A stretch of 8,911 nt of DNA from positions 1 to 8,911 of the forward strand of contig CALMPX010000117.1 in the NCBI GenBank assembly GCA_937871355.1, in the 5' to 3' direction. Shown piece after piece: positions 7,026-8,911 of this stretch. Within the stretch, counting starts at the first letter, position 1, and each line of letters starts with the position of its first letter. This DNA is from an uncultured Bdellovibrio sp. (GTDB lineage Bacteria; Bdellovibrionota; Bdellovibrionia; Bdellovibrionales; Bdellovibrionaceae). The translations under genes and the position numbers were made by a program. The notes below the pieces were generated by a model, which saw only the letters and a list, made by a program, of their open reading frames with translations, did no database searches and was not told where the DNA came from.

Positions 7026-7028
7026 AAT
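7001..7028 (+). promoter_or_regulatory. Weak candidate promoter for hisC
   Basis: CATAAT (7023-7028, five of six -10 bases) follows TTGCTT (7001-7006, three of six -35 bases) with a 16-base spacer. Transcription would begin near 7035 and the leader would include the hisC Shine-Dalgarno. It overlaps the first codons of the divergent HyuA-like gene, so the two start regions would lie back to back. The match is modest and hisC may use another site. Confidence 0.3.
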
Positions 7029-7038
7029 AGGTTGTGAA

Positions 7039-7067
7039 ATTGTAAAGTCGTAAAAGAAAAAGGTCAA
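7039..7067 (-). promoter_or_regulatory. Near-consensus sigma70 promoter for the hyuA-like/hyuB-like pair
   Basis: Read on the minus strand, TTGACC (complement of 7062-7067, five of six) is followed by exactly 17 bases and TACAAT (complement of 7039-7044, five of six). The predicted transcript start is near 7032, only about 7 bases before the ATG at 7025, so the mRNA would be leaderless or nearly so. This agrees with the absence of a Shine-Dalgarno. The -35 box overlaps the Shine-Dalgarno (AAAAAGG, 7057-7063) of divergent hisC, so one short stretch serves both directions. Confidence 0.7.
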
Positions 7068-7069
7068 AC

Positions 7070-8191
7070 ATGAAAGTGTCTGCTGAAATTTTAAATTTAG
7101 TTCCTTATAAAACAGGTAAACCTATATCTGAAACAAAAAGAGAATACGGGTTAGCCGAAGTCTATAAGTTAGCGAGCAATGAAAATCCCTTAGGACCAAG
7201 TCCTAAGGTCATCGCTGCGATTAAGAATGCTTTAGATCAGCAGCACCTTTACCCTGACCCGGTTTGCCACGATCTCGTCCATAAAATTTCTGAAAAGTGG
7301 AATGTGCCTACGACTCAAATCGGAGTTGGCAACGGATCAAATGAAATTATTGATTTGCTTATTCGTATTTTTTGCGAACCAGGTGATGCTATTTTAACAT
7401 CTCAATCAGCGTTTGTGGCTTATCAAGTCTGCGCACAGGCGGCACGTGTTAAAGTTCGCACCGTTGAATTGAAATCGGACTTAACCATGGATCTTAAGGC
7501 CATAGCCGATCATTTTTTTAGAAATCCAACAGCTAAAATTCGTCTTATCTTTATTCCAAATCCAAATAATCCCACGGGAACTTCTGTAGGCGGAGCTGAG
7601 CTCGAAGAGTTCTTAGTTCGCTTAGGCAATCGTGACGATGTCCTATTGGTCTTCGACGAAGCTTACACAGAATATGTGCGTAATACTGAATTTAAAGCCG
7701 CCGCTCAGTTTTATCAAAAGTATTCTAATGTTTTGGTTTTAAAAACGTTCTCTAAAGTTTATGGCATGGCTGGATTGCGTTTAGGAGTGCTTTTAGCACC
7801 TGAATACGTTCTCGAATTTTATAATCGCGTTCGAAACCCTTTCAACGTAAATGATCTTGCTCAGGTCGCAGCAATAGCTGCGTTAGAAGACGATGATTAT
7901 ATCGCGGAATCACGCAAAGTAACCTGGGACGGATTAGATTATTTTTACAAAGAATTAACTCGTTTAAAACTTCCCTTTTTTAAATCGGACGGAAATTTTG
8001 TTCTCTTTGATACAAAAAGGAATGCTCAAGCATGTTTTGTGAGCTTGCTTAAAAAAGGGATTATTTTAAGACCCGTCGGTAATTACGGTTTTCCCCATTA
8101 TTTAAGAATGACTGTCGGTAAGGCATTTGAGAACGAAAAAGCCATCGAAGCCATAGAAAAAATGCTAGCTGAGATTCCTGAAATCAGTTAG
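7070..8191 (+). CDS. hisC: Histidinol-phosphate aminotransferase family protein (HisC)
   Basis: A PLP aminotransferase of fold type I (class I/II) that in histidine synthesis interconverts imidazole-acetol phosphate and histidinol phosphate using glutamate; close relatives act on aromatic amino acids. 373 residues, a little longer than average HisC. Motifs in order: SNENPLGPSP (36-45), GNGSNEIIDLL (87-97), NPNNPTG (164-170), FDEAY with the PLP-pyridine Asp196, KTFSKVYGMAGLRLG with Schiff-base Lys229 and phosphate-binding Arg237, RNPFNVN (255-261), and RPVGNYG...YLRMTVG with substrate-carboxylate Arg346. The fold is complete and looks active. The ATG is preceded by AAAAAGG (7057-7063) with 6 bases spacing. 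No other his genes are in view; cmk follows after 58 bases, a neighbourhood that in other proteobacteria goes with aromatic amino-acid genes, so a tyrosine/phenylalanine aminotransferase role is a fair alternative. Confidence 0.9.
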   Translation: MKVSAEILNLVPYKTGKPISETKREYGLAEVYKLASNENPLGPSPKVIAAIKNALDQQHLYPDPVCHDLVHKISEKWNVPTTQIGVGNGSNEIIDLLIRIFCEPGDAILTSQSAFVAYQVCAQAARVKVRTVELKSDLTMDLKAIADHFFRNPTAKIRLIFIPNPNNPTGTSVGGAELEEFLVRLGNRDDVLLVFDEAYTEYVRNTEFKAAAQFYQKYSNVLVLKTFSKVYGMAGLRLGVLLAPEYVLEFYNRVRNPFNVNDLAQVAAIAALEDDDYIAESRKVTWDGLDYFYKELTRLKLPFFKSDGNFVLFDTKRNAQACFVSLLKKGIILRPVGNYGFPHYLRMTVGKAFENEKAIEAIEKMLAEIPEIS

Positions 8192-8197
8192 TTTGTT

Positions 8198-8228
8198 TTG
8201 TCGTTCAAATTTTAATTTTTTATATAAT
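8198..8228 (+). promoter_or_regulatory. Candidate internal promoter for cmk
   Basis: Between hisC and cmk there is a perfect -10 TATAAT (8223-8228). The best -35 is TTGTCG (8198-8203, four of six), with a spacer of 19 bases, slightly long. Transcription would start near 8235, leaving a leader of about 15 bases with the GTGGG ribosome binding site at 8239-8243. cmk could therefore be expressed separately from hisC. The surrounding T/A-rich run makes a chance match possible. Confidence 0.45.
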
Positions 8229-8249
8229 AGATAACTAAGTGGGTATAAA

Positions 8250-8909
8250 ATGGGTTACGTAATTACAATAGATGGTCCTGCGGCTTCTGGCAAATCGTCA
8301 GTCAGTCGAGAACTTTCTAAAAAATTAGGTATACCTTGGGTTTCAACGGGTGCGTTTTATCGCGGCCTAGCCTATGTCGCTCAACAAATGAAGACGAATT
8401 TAGACAATCCCATTGCTTTATCAGAACTTTGTTTTTCAAAAATGTGGAAGATTGTTTTGACCACCGAGAAAACACAAGTTTGGTTTGACGGACAAGACGT
8501 CACGGAAAAAATTGCTCATGAAGATGTAGGAAATATCGCAAGTCGTATCAGTCATTTTCCCGAGGTGCGCCAATCCTTATTGGATCATCAGAGAAATTGC
8601 GCACTGGAGAATAGCGGTTTGATTGCGGAGGGACGGGATTGTGGAACGGTTGTTTTTCCTCGCGCTGAAGCTAAAATTTATTTAACAGCTCGATCTGAAG
8701 ATCGTGCCTCTCGTCGTGCGCAAGAACTCGGGTTAGATAAAGATATTTTAGAACGGCAGCAGAAACAGCGAGATATCCAAGATTCAACTCGCAAAGTAGC
8801 TCCTATGCAGATTCCTCAAGATGCTCTGGTCGTTGACACAAGTCAATTAAATCTCGAGGAAGTCGTACAAAAAGCTTACCAATATGCTGTGCCAAAAATA
8901 AATCGTTAA
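8250..8909 (+). CDS. cmk: Cytidylate (CMP/dCMP) kinase
   Basis: Phosphorylates CMP and dCMP to the diphosphates with ATP, in pyrimidine nucleotide salvage and turnover. The 219 residues fit the bacterial Cmk length. Walker A is GPAASGKSS (9-17); the CMP-binding STGAFYRGLAY (32-42) has Phe where most family members have Met (GAMYR). The GRDCGTVVFP segment (128-137) is the usual GRDIGTVVFP with Ile changed to Cys. The lid and C-terminal block RQQKQRDIQDSTRKVAPM (169-186) and DALVVDTS (191-198) carry the expected Arg and Asp residues. The Shine-Dalgarno GTGGG (8239-8243) is 6 bases before the ATG. The stop is two bases from the window end, so the usual neighbour rpsA cannot be confirmed. The gene is complete and should be functional. 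Confidence 0.96.
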   Translation: MGYVITIDGPAASGKSSVSRELSKKLGIPWVSTGAFYRGLAYVAQQMKTNLDNPIALSELCFSKMWKIVLTTEKTQVWFDGQDVTEKIAHEDVGNIASRISHFPEVRQSLLDHQRNCALENSGLIAEGRDCGTVVFPRAEAKIYLTARSEDRASRRAQELGLDKDILERQQKQRDIQDSTRKVAPMQIPQDALVVDTSQLNLEEVVQKAYQYAVPKINR

Positions 8910-8911
8910 AT

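Noticed and set aside
7026..7067. TTG start adding 14 residues to the hyuA-like protein
   Set aside because: It falls in the -35 element of the gene's own promoter, before the predicted transcript start, and the added residues match nothing in the family.

Overview
The window is an AT-rich stretch of a bacterial chromosome carrying nine protein-coding genes and almost no non-coding DNA. The encoded enzymes are housekeeping enzymes. The combination of a linked gap-pgk-tpiA cluster, a PGK beginning MTDGLKGIKTVRDFELKGK, a short zinc-ribbon protein in front of a threonine ammonia-lyase, and an hisC-cmk pair looks to me like a Bdellovibrionota-type (Bdellovibrio relative) genome. That is an impression from family memory, not a database result. 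No mobile element, CRISPR array, tRNA or rRNA is visible.

Region 1 (1-2862, + strand) is the triose-phosphate part of glycolysis/gluconeogenesis: gap (5' end cut by the window), pgk and tpiA. The genes overlap by 1 base (TAATG) or are 7 bases apart, so they form one operon. All catalytic residues that can be seen are intact. Region 2 (2863-4482, +) holds a 154-base spacer with a TATAAT promoter candidate, a 78-residue single zinc-ribbon protein of unknown function, and 23 bases later a single-ACT-domain threonine ammonia-lyase (ilvA).

Region 3 (4483-7025, - strand) is the unusual part. Two genes overlap by 4 bases (ATGA) in the order hyuA-like then hyuB-like. Both are recognisable remnants of the hydantoinase/oxoprolinase A and B subunits, but they are much shorter than usual and have lost the phosphate-loop motifs (A) and the GGTH and HH.DIGG motifs (B). 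Both reading frames are intact, so this looks like a maintained pseudo-enzyme pair rather than decaying DNA. The upstream gene has a near-consensus sigma70 promoter (TTGACC-17-TACAAT) that predicts an almost leaderless mRNA. The downstream gene has a clear Shine-Dalgarno sequence.

Region 4 (7070-8909, +) is divergent from region 3 and holds hisC (histidinol-phosphate or aromatic aminotransferase) and cmk (cytidylate kinase). This order recalls the aromatic-pathway/cmk/rpsA supraoperon of other proteobacteria; rpsA would be expected just beyond the window but is not seen. Region 3 meets region 2 tail to tail with its stop codon directly abutting that of ilvA, so transcripts there must overlap or end inside genes.
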